From contig CALJLV010000220.1 in NCBI GenBank assembly GCA_937982505.1, positions 1 to 62,041 of the forward strand: a DNA stretch of 62,041 nucleotides. Direction: 5' to 3'. A program made the position numbers and the translations under genes. Under the pieces are notes generated by a model. It searched no databases and was not told the origin of the DNA. It was given only the letters and a program-made list of their open reading frames with translations. Positions 53,049-62,041 of this stretch are shown one piece after another (position 1 is the first letter of the stretch; each line of letters opens with the position of its first letter). The DNA comes from an uncultured Desulfobacteraceae bacterium (GTDB taxonomy: Bacteria > Desulfobacterota > Desulfobacteria > Desulfobacterales > UBA2174).

Positions 53049-53104
53049 TATTGCCAGGAAAGCGAACGTCCCAACCGACAACCCAACACACCGGGAGGTG
53101 GATC

Positions 53105-53242
53105 ATGGCCGATACCCAGAATTACATCGAGACCGAACGCGAACGCGAAGAAGGACACGTGGACACCCGGGCGCGCAATCACGAGTGCGAGCGCCCCGAC
53201 CCCAACCTGGGCTGCGATCCGGGCATTGACGTGGCCGGCTGA
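53105..53242 (+). CDS. Small charged protein of unknown function (45 residues)
   Basis: MADTQNYIETEREREEGHVD opens a highly acidic and Glu/Arg-rich peptide with two Cys (HECERPDPNLGC). The gene has a near-perfect GGGAGG site 6-7 nt before the ATG, its own promoter candidate and a strong UUCG terminator 44 bp after the stop, all signs of a real, well-expressed gene. No membrane segment or signal peptide; no family recognised. The spaced Cys/His (C-x9-C with a nearby His) could bind metal, which is only a guess. Confidence 0.65.
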   Translation: MADTQNYIETEREREEGHVDTRARNHECERPDPNLGCDPGIDVAG

Positions 53243-53286
53243 TTCAAGGCAGCGCTTCGATAAACAAACGGGCAACCGTTCGAGAT

Positions 53287-53320
53287 AAAAAGGCAGCGCC
53301 CTTCGGGGCGCTGCCTTTTT
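53287..53320. terminator. Bidirectional UUCG-loop terminator
   Basis: A 15-bp perfect stem AAAAAGGCAGCGCCC / GGGCGCTGCCTTTTT closed by a cTTCGg tetraloop (53302-53305). T-runs exist on both strands, so it ends the small-protein gene from the left and recD2 (stop at 53368) from the right. Confidence 0.92.
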
Positions 53321-53367
53321 GGGTTTTGGCGCACGGGTGACCGGTTCTTCTGCCTGGAAAACGGGGA

Positions 53368-55563
53368 TCACCGGTCCAGCCGCTCCACCAGCCGGTGCAT
53401 CAGGCCGGTGCGCCGCCGGCTGGGCCGGTCGTTGTGCACGGCGACGGCCAGGGCCTTGCGGGTACCGATGACCACGACCCGCTCCCGGCCCCGAGTGAGC
53501 GCGGTGTAAAGCAAGTTGCGCTGCAGCAGGGGATAGTGCTGGGTGAGCAGGGGCACGATCACCGCCGGGTATTCCGATCCCTGGCTCTTGTGGACCGTGA
53601 TGGCATAGGCCAGGGCCAGATCGTCTTCTTCCCCGGACGCATAGACAACACGGCGGCCATCGAATTCGACCGCCAGGCCCCCCTTGTCCGCCGGGCCGGT
53701 GACGATGCCGATATCCCCGTTGAAGATCTCCTTGGCGTAGTTGTTTTTCAGGTGCATGAGCTTGTCTCCGGGCTGGAAGCGCGCGCCCCCGCCGCTATCG
53801 GGATTGAGGGCCTTTTGCAGCACGGCGTTGAGGTTGACCGTGCCGACCTCTCCCCGGTGCATGGGGGTGAGCACCTGGACCTCGCGGATCGGATCGCAGT
53901 CGAGTTCCCTGGCCAAGGACCCGCACAGGTCCACCACCGTGTCAACCACTGCGGCCGGATCCTCGACCTCGATGAACCGGAATTCGGCATCCCGGGCCGC
54001 GGCGGCCGCCAGATCCGGCATGCGTCCCTGGCGCAGCCGGTGGGCATTGACCACGATGGGGCTGGCGGCCGCCTGGCGAAAGATGGCGGTCAATTCGTAG
54101 ACCGGCAGCCGTTGGGAGGCGACCAGATCGGCCAGCACGCTGCCCGGCCCCACCGAGGGAAGCTGAAAGGCGTCTCCCACCAGCAGGAGGCGCGCGCTCA
54201 GGGGCAGGGCCTGGATCAGGTGGTGAGCGATCTCGGTGTCGAGCATCGAGGCCTCGTCCACGATCAAGGCGTCGACGTCCAGAGGGTTGTCCGCGCCGTG
54301 GAAAAATCCGCCGTCCGAGGGATTCAGGCCGAGAAGCCGATGCACCGTGGACGCCGGCCGACCAGTGACTTGGGCCAGGCGGCGGGCGGCCCGGCCGGTG
54401 GGGGCGGCCAGCAGGACCCGGCGGCCAGCGGCCCCGGCCAGGGCGCCGTAGGCCCGGATCAAGGTGGTCTTGCCGGTTCCGGGGCCGCCGGTGACGATGG
54501 CCACGCGCTGGGCCAGGCTGGCTTCCAGCACCTCAAGCTGTTCCGGAGACGGAGCGATGGCCAAGGCGGCAAAGACCCGCCGGGAAATTTCTTCGGCCGC
54601 CGGCGGGGCCTCGGGAGGGGGGACGGCCATGCAGGCGGCCAGGCGCCGGGCGATGGCCCGTTCGGCCGCGTGGAGCATGGCCGGATAGATGGCCGTGTCG
54701 TCCGGTTCATCGGGAATCGGCGCTTCCACCAGGGTGCCGGCCGCAAGCTGCTCGGCCAGACCGACCTCGGCGTCTATCCGATCGATGCCGAAGCGCTGCT
54801 CGGCGGCGCCCAGGAGCGCCTCGCGGGGCGTCCAGACATGCCCCTCGCGGCAACTGGCATCCACCAGGTAATGCAGACAGGCGGCCACCCGGGCCGGGGC
54901 ATCAGCGGCCAGGCCGAGGCTCGTGGCCAGCGTGTCGGCCAGGACAAAGCCGATCCCGGGAAGATCCTGGGCCAGCCGATACGGATCCCGGCGCAGCAGG
55001 GCCTCGGCCTCGGTGCCATAGCACCGGTGAATCCGGGCCGTGTAGGCCGGACTGACCCCGTGGGACTGCAAAAACCGCATCAGCCCGCGCAGTTCATGGT
55101 GGGCGGCCCAGGCTTCGCAAATGGCCGCCGCGCGCCTGGGGCCGATGCCCGGCACCGCCCGGAGCCGATCCTGGGCCCCGGCATCCAGAACCGCCAGGGT
55201 GTCGGCGCCGAAAAAGGCCACCAGCCGTTCGGCCATGGCCGGCCCCAGGCTGGTGATGGTCCCACCGGCCAGATAGGCCCGGATCCCTTCCACGTCGGCC
55301 GGCCGCAGCACCTGGAAGCACGACACCGCAAACTGCGGCCCGAAGCGCCGATGCCGCTCCCAGCTCCCCTCCAGGCGCAGGCGCTCCCCGCTGCGCAAAC
55401 CCACCAGATGGCCCACGACGGTGATCTGCCCCCCTTCCCGGGGACGAAAGCGGGCCACGGTGTACTGGGTTTCGGGATTCTGAAAGGTCACGTGGACGAT
55501 GGCCCCTTCGATGACCACCGGTGCAGGGTTTTCGCGGGCTGCGGGGGACCGGCGGAGGCTCAT
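53368..55563 (-). CDS. recD2: RecD2-type SF1B DNA helicase
   Basis: 731 residues from the ATG at 55563, which overlaps the gmhB stop in ATGA. The N-terminal OB-like and helix-hairpin-helix regions (RAVPGIGPRRAAAI) are followed by helicase motifs: I (GGPGTGKTT), II (VDEASMLD), III (GDAFQLPSVGPG), V (TVHKSQGSEYPAV) and VI (YTALTRGRERVVVIG). The length is standard for RecD2, a 5'-3' helicase acting without RecBC. It is the last gene of the hsp20-lon-rlpA-gmhB string. Confidence 0.93.
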   Translation of the reverse strand: MSLRRSPAARENPAPVVIEGAIVHVTFQNPETQYTVARFRPREGGQITVVGHLVGLRSGERLRLEGSWERHRRFGPQFAVSCFQVLRPADVEGIRAYLAGGTITSLGPAMAERLVAFFGADTLAVLDAGAQDRLRAVPGIGPRRAAAICEAWAAHHELRGLMRFLQSHGVSPAYTARIHRCYGTEAEALLRRDPYRLAQDLPGIGFVLADTLATSLGLAADAPARVAACLHYLVDASCREGHVWTPREALLGAAEQRFGIDRIDAEVGLAEQLAAGTLVEAPIPDEPDDTAIYPAMLHAAERAIARRLAACMAVPPPEAPPAAEEISRRVFAALAIAPSPEQLEVLEASLAQRVAIVTGGPGTGKTTLIRAYGALAGAAGRRVLLAAPTGRAARRLAQVTGRPASTVHRLLGLNPSDGGFFHGADNPLDVDALIVDEASMLDTEIAHHLIQALPLSARLLLVGDAFQLPSVGPGSVLADLVASQRLPVYELTAIFRQAAASPIVVNAHRLRQGRMPDLAAAAARDAEFRFIEVEDPAAVVDTVVDLCGSLARELDCDPIREVQVLTPMHRGEVGTVNLNAVLQKALNPDSGGGARFQPGDKLMHLKNNYAKEIFNGDIGIVTGPADKGGLAVEFDGRRVVYASGEEDDLALAYAITVHKSQGSEYPAVIVPLLTQHYPLLQRNLLYTALTRGRERVVVIGTRKALAVAVHNDRPSRRRTGLMHRLVERLDR

Positions 55564-56132
55564 GCGGCCGCCGTCGGCTTGAAAAGACGGACGATCCAAT
55601 CGGCGGCGGCGGCCAGATCGTCCAAGACCGCGTCGGGGGTTTCGCCGTCGCGCTGCAGTTCGGCCAGGGCCTGCGCGTGCCGCCCGGTGCGCACCAGCAA
55701 CGCGGCACGGCATCCGGCACGGCGGCCGCAGCGGATGTCCCGGGCGCTGTCGCCCACCATCACGGCGGCGGCCGGATCCAGACCGTGGCGCCGGCAGGCG
55801 GCCGCGATCAGGCCGGGACGCGGTTTGCGGCAGGCGCAGCCCTCTTCGGGCCGGTGGGGACAAAAGAAGACGTCCAGGATCCGCCCCCCCCGGCGCGCCA
55901 CGGCCTCGGTCATGCGGCCGTGGATCTCATCCAGGCCCTGGGGGGTGATCAGACCCCGGCCGATGGCCGACTGGTTGGTGACCACCACCAGGGCGAAACC
56001 GGCCGCCGTAAGCCGCCCCAGGGCCTCGCGGCTTTTCGGGATGAACCTAAACTCGGCCCAGCTTTTGATGTAGGCGTCCGAATCATGGTTGATCACCCCG
56101 TCGCGATCGAGAAACACCACCGGCTGGCTCAT
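55560..56132 (-). CDS. gmhB: D-glycero-D-manno-heptose-1,7-bisphosphate 7-phosphatase
   Basis: 190 residues from the ATG at 56132. HAD motif I FLDRDGVIN, motif II TNQSAIGRG, the zinc loop CPHRPEEGCACRKP characteristic of GmhB/HisB-N phosphatases, and motif IV MVGDSARDI. It acts in ADP-heptose synthesis for lipopolysaccharide core. Closely related histidinol-phosphatases share these motifs, so specificity is inferred. Confidence 0.87.
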   Translation of the reverse strand: MSQPVVFLDRDGVINHDSDAYIKSWAEFRFIPKSREALGRLTAAGFALVVVTNQSAIGRGLITPQGLDEIHGRMTEAVARRGGRILDVFFCPHRPEEGCACRKPRPGLIAAACRRHGLDPAAAVMVGDSARDIRCGRRAGCRAALLVRTGRHAQALAELQRDGETPDAVLDDLAAAADWIVRLFKPTAAA

Positions 56133-56151
56133 CTGCTTTCCGATCCCGAGT

Positions 56152-56984
56152 TCATTCGGCGATGGTAAAGGCCCCTTCGAAGCCGGCGGCCCGCAGTTCA
56201 GTCTTGAAGCGGTCCGCCTCCGAGAGGGTCGTGGCGCGCCCCAGACGCACACCGTAGAGCTGGCCGTGGTCGGCATGAAAATAGGCCGTCACATGCACAT
56301 TGCGATAGGTGGCTGCCAGCCGGTCGCGCAGTCGGTAAGCGTTGGCCGGATCCTTGAACGCCCCCACCTGGAAGGTGAAGTTGCCGTGGTCGTAGTCCAT
56401 GGGGGTGTAGACCGGCGGCTGGCCCGCCCGCCCTTCGACCGAACGCCGCCCCAGGGCCACCACTTCCACCCGGGCCGTTCCCGGTTCCACCACCCCCAGA
56501 TCCCGCGCCGCCCCGTAGGACAGATCGATGATCCGCCCCTCGACGAAGGGGCCGCGATCGTTGATGCGCAGATCCATGCGGCGACCGTTTTCCAGGTTCT
56601 GCACCCGCACCCAGGTGCCCAGGGGAAGGGTCTTGTGGGCCGCGCTGACGGCGTACATGTCATAGGGTTCGCCGCTGGCGGTGGGCCGGCCGTGAAACTG
56701 TTTTCCGTACCAGGAGGCCAGCCCCTGCTCCACATAACCGTGGGAGCTGGCCAGCGGCTGATACCACCGGCCGTCGATGGCGTAGGGTCTGGGCGCTGGG
56801 GGCGAGGCTGGAGCCGGCACCGGCTCGGCGGGGCGCGGCGCCGGTTCGGGCACCGGCGGCACGGGGGGCGCCGGCCGAACACCGGGTGCGCATGCGGCCA
56901 GAATCCACGCCGCCAGCAGCCAGCCTGCAAGGATCAGGGCGCCGGTCCGCGAAACGGCCGCCCGGCCCCGGAAGGCCCCGGGGA

Positions 56985-56988
<4 letters not shown>
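56152..56988 (-). CDS. rlpA: RlpA-like septal lytic transglycosylase lipoprotein with SPOR domain
   Basis: 278 residues from a GTG that overlaps the lon stop (GTGA). A signal peptide with lipobox (LAAC) is followed by a Pro-rich linker, the double-psi barrel (GLASWYGKQFHGRPTASGE, and INDRGPFVEGRIIDLS with catalytic Asp) and a C-terminal SPOR domain (~200-278, FTFQVGAFKDPANAYRL) that binds denuded septal glycan. It cleaves peptidoglycan lacking stem peptides at the division site. Confidence 0.92.
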
Positions 56989-59342
<2,354 letters not shown>

Positions 59343-59411
59343 GGGGACCTCCAGAGGATGAGCGAAAGGCTCAAAATAGCGGTAACGGTTCCGGCGGCCG
59401 ACGAACGGATC

Positions 59412-59861
59412 TCATCCGTCCATGATCTCGATCCGGTGCGGCTTGTCCTGGTGCAGCTTGGCCAGCCGGATCTGCAGGAAACCGTTGGCGTAGGATGAAG
59501 AAACCACCTCGGTATCGATGGGGGCCGGCAGGTAGAGAATGCGTTCGAAACGGCCGTACTGGATTTCCGCCAGCCGATAGGTGGCATTCTGGCTGCGCGG
59601 CGGCTCGCTGCGCTGGCCGTGGATGCGCACCGCCCGGCTGTTGATTTCCACCTCCAGATCCTCCTTGGCGACACCGGCGATCTCGGCCCGCAGGACGATT
59701 TCCTCCGGCGTTTCGCAGATGTCCATGGGCGGGGTCCAACTGCCGGTACTGCTGAACATCGGGTTGACCGGGCGCGGGCGGAAGATGTCCTCCAGGGTTC
59801 GCTCGAAGCCAGATCCCAACGGGTCGAAATCCTTGCCAAAGCGAATCTTGATGTAGTCCAT
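59412..59861 (-). CDS. Small heat-shock protein (Hsp20/alpha-crystallin)
   Basis: 149 residues from the ATG at 59861 (AGGAG 6 nt upstream). The alpha-crystallin domain spans ~42-135 (PPMDICETPEEIVLRAEIAG, INSRAVRIHGQR, SSYANGFLQIRLAK), and the C-terminal I-x-I is RIEIMDG. It holds unfolding proteins without ATP. It is first in the string leading into lon. The leader (59862-59974) contains two GC hairpins, 59905-59928 and 59952-59970, neither of which covers the ribosome site. Confidence 0.92.
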   Translation of the reverse strand: MDYIKIRFGKDFDPLGSGFERTLEDIFRPRPVNPMFSSTGSWTPPMDICETPEEIVLRAEIAGVAKEDLEVEINSRAVRIHGQRSEPPRSQNATYRLAEIQYGRFERILYLPAPIDTEVVSSSYANGFLQIRLAKLHQDKPHRIEIMDG

Positions 59862-59980
59862 GATCGGCTCCTGCTGGTTGATCGATGGCGTACGGCAAAC
59901 AACGGCCGCATCCTGTAAGGGATGCGGCGTCTGCCGCCCGGGGCGACACGTGGCCGCCGCATCGGCGGCCGACGGCTTTA

Positions 59981-60009
59981 AATCTAACATCAAGTGGTGG
60001 CCTTGTAAA
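59981..60009 (-). promoter_or_regulatory. Promoter of the hsp20-lon string
   Basis: -35 TTTACA (60004-60009), 17-bp spacer, -10 TAGATT (59981-59986), sigma-70-like. I find no convincing sigma-32 (CTTGAA ... CCCCAT) or CIRCE element in the 59862-60299 gap. Confidence 0.55.
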
Positions 60010-60110
60010 GGTGGGCGAGTCGGCAGGGGATTGAAATTGTATGGAATTTTCCCGGTCCGGGTCTCTGCCTGAATCTTGACTTGACCAGCGGGGTGCTTAA
60101 CTTCGATGCA

Positions 60111-60252
60111 TTCGTAAAAAGTTCCGAATTGTCATCCCGAGCGCAGCGAGGGATCTTTTTGTAAAACAAAATGTATAATAATAGCAGATGGTTGAGATTC
60201 CTCGTCGCAAGCTCCTCGGAATAACAACGGTTGTTTTCGGCTTTTTTACGAA
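60111..60252. repeat. MITE-like inverted-repeat element between the two hsp20 genes
   Basis: 142 bp with terminal inverted repeats TTCGTAAAAAG (60111-60121) and CTTTTTTACGAA (60241-60252). Inside them is a second inverted pair: TTGTCATCCCGAG with GCAGCGAGGGATC on the left (60129-60155) and its diverged complement on the right (60196-60227). The centre is AT-rich. No coding capacity. The internal words are typical of small non-autonomous repeats dispersed in several bacterial phyla (recalled, not searched). Confidence 0.7.
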
Positions 60253-60299
60253 CGTGTCAACTTTAGGGCATTGGAAAAACAAAGCCGGGGGAGGCGCAG

Positions 60300-60749
60300 A
60301 TGGCCATTGTGCGGTGGGAACCTTTCAACAATCTCTTCAGACTGCAGGACCGCATCAACCGCATGTTCGAAGAGGCCTTCGACGGAACCTCGCGGCTGGA
60401 AGGCGAGCCGTCCACCTGCGACTGGAAACCGAGTGTCGACATCTACGAGGACGAGGCCGGAACGGTGGTGATGGTCGATTTGCCCGGGGTGCCCAAGGAC
60501 CAGATCACCCTGGAAATCAAGAACGACATGCTCACCGTGAGCGGTCAACGCCCCGATGAGGCCCTTGTTTCCAGCGAGTACTACGTGCGCAGGGAGCGTG
60601 GCTGCGGCACGTTCCGGCGTGCGTTTCGCATGCAGACGGCCCTGGACCCCGCCTTGGTGACGGCCCGCTTCAAGGACGGGGTCCTGGAGATTCGCATCCC
60701 CCGGCCCGATAGCGAAACGGTGCGCAAAATCCCCATCGCCATCGATTGA
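60300..60749 (+). CDS. Small heat-shock protein (Hsp20/alpha-crystallin), second copy
   Basis: 149 residues; MAIVRWEPFNNLFRLQDRIN is the classic class A Hsp20 N terminus, with alpha-crystallin domain ~42-140 (WKPSVDIYEDEAGTVVMVDL, IKNDMLTVSGQR, FKDGVLEIRIPR) and I-x-I motif KIPIAID. GGAGG lies 5 nt before the ATG. Divergent from the first copy and clearly a different subfamily, not a recent duplicate. The MITE ends 47 bp upstream, so any promoter lies within or at the edge of the element. Confidence 0.93.
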   Translation: MAIVRWEPFNNLFRLQDRINRMFEEAFDGTSRLEGEPSTCDWKPSVDIYEDEAGTVVMVDLPGVPKDQITLEIKNDMLTVSGQRPDEALVSSEYYVRRERGCGTFRRAFRMQTALDPALVTARFKDGVLEIRIPRPDSETVRKIPIAID

Positions 60750-60797
60750 TCCGTGGCGGGCGGATACCCTTTGCCCGCGCAGGGCATTCAGGGTATC

Positions 60798-61952
60798 ATG
60801 CACCCCATGGACACGGTCGGATCCCGGCGGCACCTGGCCCTGGTGGGGCTCCAATACCTGCTCTACTTCGGTGTTTTCGGCGTCTACCTGCCGTATTTCA
60901 ACCTCTATTGCTACCACATCGGCTTTTCCGGGCCGCAGATCGGCTTCATTTCGGCCCTGCGTTCGGTGGTGCTGGTGGTCTTCGCCCTGGCCTGGTCGGT
61001 TCTGGCTGACCGCTTCCAGTGCCGGCGCGCCATTTTCATCGGCTGCAGCCTGGCCAGCACCGTGGCGTGGTCCTTCTACCTGAGCACGGACCGCTTCGCG
61101 CCCATGCTCCTGGTCACCCTGGCCTATGGGATCTTCTACGCGCCGCTGATCTCATTTCTCGAAGCCTTCAGCATGGATGCCCTGGGCCCGCGCAGGCGGC
61201 GCTACGGCACCTTGCGGGCCTGGGGCTCCATCGGCTTCATCGCGGTGGTGCTGGCCATGGGGCAGGTGCTGTCCCGGCACCCGGTGCAGGTCATCGTGCC
61301 GCTGATTCTGGCGGGTTCGGTCCTCCAGGCCCTCTCGGCCATGGCCCTGCCGCGGTCTGCCGTCGGCCCGCGCAGACCGGCGTGGCACGGCGGCCGGCCG
61401 CTGCGCCAGCCGCGACTGTGGCTCTTTCTGGGCGGCGCCTTTCTCATGCTCGTGAGCCACGGGGCCTACTACGGCTTTTTTTCGATTCACCTGGAGCAGG
61501 GCGGCCACAGCCCCTCTTTCATCGCCGCGACCTGGGCCCTGGCCTCGGTGGCCGAGATCGCGGCCATGCTGCGCTCCGAGCGGCTCTTCGCGCGCTTTTC
61601 CCTCAACCAGGTACTGGTCTTCTCGTTTGCCGCGGCCGCCCTGCGCTGGATCCTGGTCTGGACCGTGAGCGCCCCGGCGGCCGTCATGGCCACCCAGCTC
61701 CTGCACGCCCTGACCTACGGGGCCTTCCACATGGCCAGCATCCTCTATATCGACACCCGGATGCCCGCCGAGGCCAAGACCCTCGGCCAGGCCCTCAACA
61801 ACGCCGTGACCTACGGGCTGGGGCTGATGGTGGGGTTCTTTCTCAACGGCTATCTTTTCGAGATGCTCGGCGCACGGCCGCTGTTTCTGGTCAGCGCCGG
61901 GATCGCCGTAGCCGGCGGGGGGCTGATGGCGGTGGCGGTGAAAGGCAAGTGA
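60798..61952 (+). CDS. MFS transporter (LacY/PucC-like superfamily branch)
   Basis: 384 residues from the ATG at 60798 (AGGG upstream; 60753 GTG and 60807 ATG are alternatives). Twelve hydrophobic helices are evident; the loop between helices 2 and 3 carries WSVLADRFQCRRA, and RYGTLRAWGSIGF lies before helix 5. The layout matches the MFS_1-like group (HcaT/nucleoside-proton symporter relatives). Substrate unknown. It starts 49 bp after hsp20 and could be cotranscribed. Confidence 0.85.
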   Translation: MHPMDTVGSRRHLALVGLQYLLYFGVFGVYLPYFNLYCYHIGFSGPQIGFISALRSVVLVVFALAWSVLADRFQCRRAIFIGCSLASTVAWSFYLSTDRFAPMLLVTLAYGIFYAPLISFLEAFSMDALGPRRRRYGTLRAWGSIGFIAVVLAMGQVLSRHPVQVIVPLILAGSVLQALSAMALPRSAVGPRRPAWHGGRPLRQPRLWLFLGGAFLMLVSHGAYYGFFSIHLEQGGHSPSFIAATWALASVAEIAAMLRSERLFARFSLNQVLVFSFAAAALRWILVWTVSAPAAVMATQLLHALTYGAFHMASILYIDTRMPAEAKTLGQALNNAVTYGLGLMVGFFLNGYLFEMLGARPLFLVSAGIAVAGGGLMAVAVKGK

Positions 61953-61981
61953 CAAGACGCGCGAGTGCCTGCCTTTTCCCG

Positions 61982-62041
61982 TCAATACTCATCTCTGGCC
62001 TTCTCAAGATCCTGGATGATGCGATCCGCCGGATCTTCCTC
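61982..62041 (-). CDS. C-terminal end of an unknown gene (5' part beyond window)
   Basis: On the minus strand an open frame enters from the right edge and ends at a TGA at 61982-61984, giving EEDPADRIIQDLEKARDEY. Too little is present to identify a family. The gene is convergent with the MFS transporter. Confidence 0.4.
   Translation of the reverse strand, partial: EEDPADRIIQDLEKARDEY

Noticed and set aside
59905..59928. ROSE-type RNA thermometer in the hsp20 leader
   Set aside because: The hairpin lies about 30 nt from the AGGAG and shares no pairing with it.

Overview
The window reads as chromosomal DNA of a GC-rich anaerobic deltaproteobacterium, most likely a sulfate reducer of the Desulfobacterota (Desulfobacterales-like). 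This is inferred from gene content: a tetrahaem cytochrome c3, a small assimilatory-type sirohaem sulfite reductase, a methylenetetrahydrofolate reductase carrying the acetogen/sulfate-reducer Cys-rich C-terminal domain, a PAS/sigma-54 activator with a GAFTDA loop, several radical SAM enzymes and an orphan hydrogenase-maturation protease. No marker gene fixes the species. I saw no tRNA, rRNA, CRISPR array, intact IS element or prophage.

Layout. 1-6.3 kb (minus strand) is a defence locus: a type I restriction-modification operon in the order xre-hsdM, hsdS, fic, then a 533-bp gap with a REP/BIME-like inverted repeat, then hsdR, which runs off the left edge. 6.5-11.7 kb holds a MetF-MetV fusion cotranscribed with a PAS-sigma-54 activator, and a divergent hybrid histidine kinase. 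11.7-17.2 kb carries a CBM48 protein and a divergent run of a baeRF (release-factor-like) protein, cardiolipin synthase and a Na/Pi cotransporter. 17.2-20.8 kb is a P2A Ca-type ATPase flanked by two N-terminally truncated CBS fragments. 20.9-25.6 kb has a hydrogenase protease and a SWIM/SNF2 pair. 25.7-29.0 kb is a heavy-metal locus: a beheaded MerR-family regulator, an intact MerR-type promoter, a Zn/Cd/Pb P-type ATPase and the sulfite reductase. 29.2-33.7 kb (minus) holds a PflX-like radical SAM enzyme, cytochrome c3, and tatB-tatC-ycaO with coupled starts. 33.8-38.8 kb contains mltA and molybdenum-cofactor genes (moaC, moaE, mobA, and moaB next to pyrR). 39-43.6 kb has an SH3 protein, nadB, dnaJ, queD and pyrE. 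43.9-49.5 kb is a cell-division and envelope cluster: ftsE, ftsX, an envC-like amidase activator, ctpA and a divergent polysaccharide deacetylase. 49.5-53.4 kb (minus) has prmA and two overlapping radical SAM genes, with a tiny plus-strand gene behind them. 53.4-59.9 kb (minus) is a tight hsp20-lon-rlpA-gmhB-recD2 string. The right end has a MITE-like repeat, a second hsp20, an MFS transporter and the last codons of an unknown gene.

The strongest candidates for unusual biology are: (1) the hsd operon, whose methyltransferase carries its own HTH and starts on an apparently leaderless mRNA beneath three 9-bp repeats, with a self-inhibited Fic AMPylator translationally coupled to hsdS; (2) the YcaO enzyme coupled to tatC; (3) the metal ATPase promoter of perfect MerR architecture next to a regulator that has lost its DNA-binding half; and (4) the radical SAM pair with a terminator almost at its transcription start, beside a 45-residue orphan protein gene. 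Many genes are chained by 1-14-bp overlaps, so most functional groups are probably true operons.
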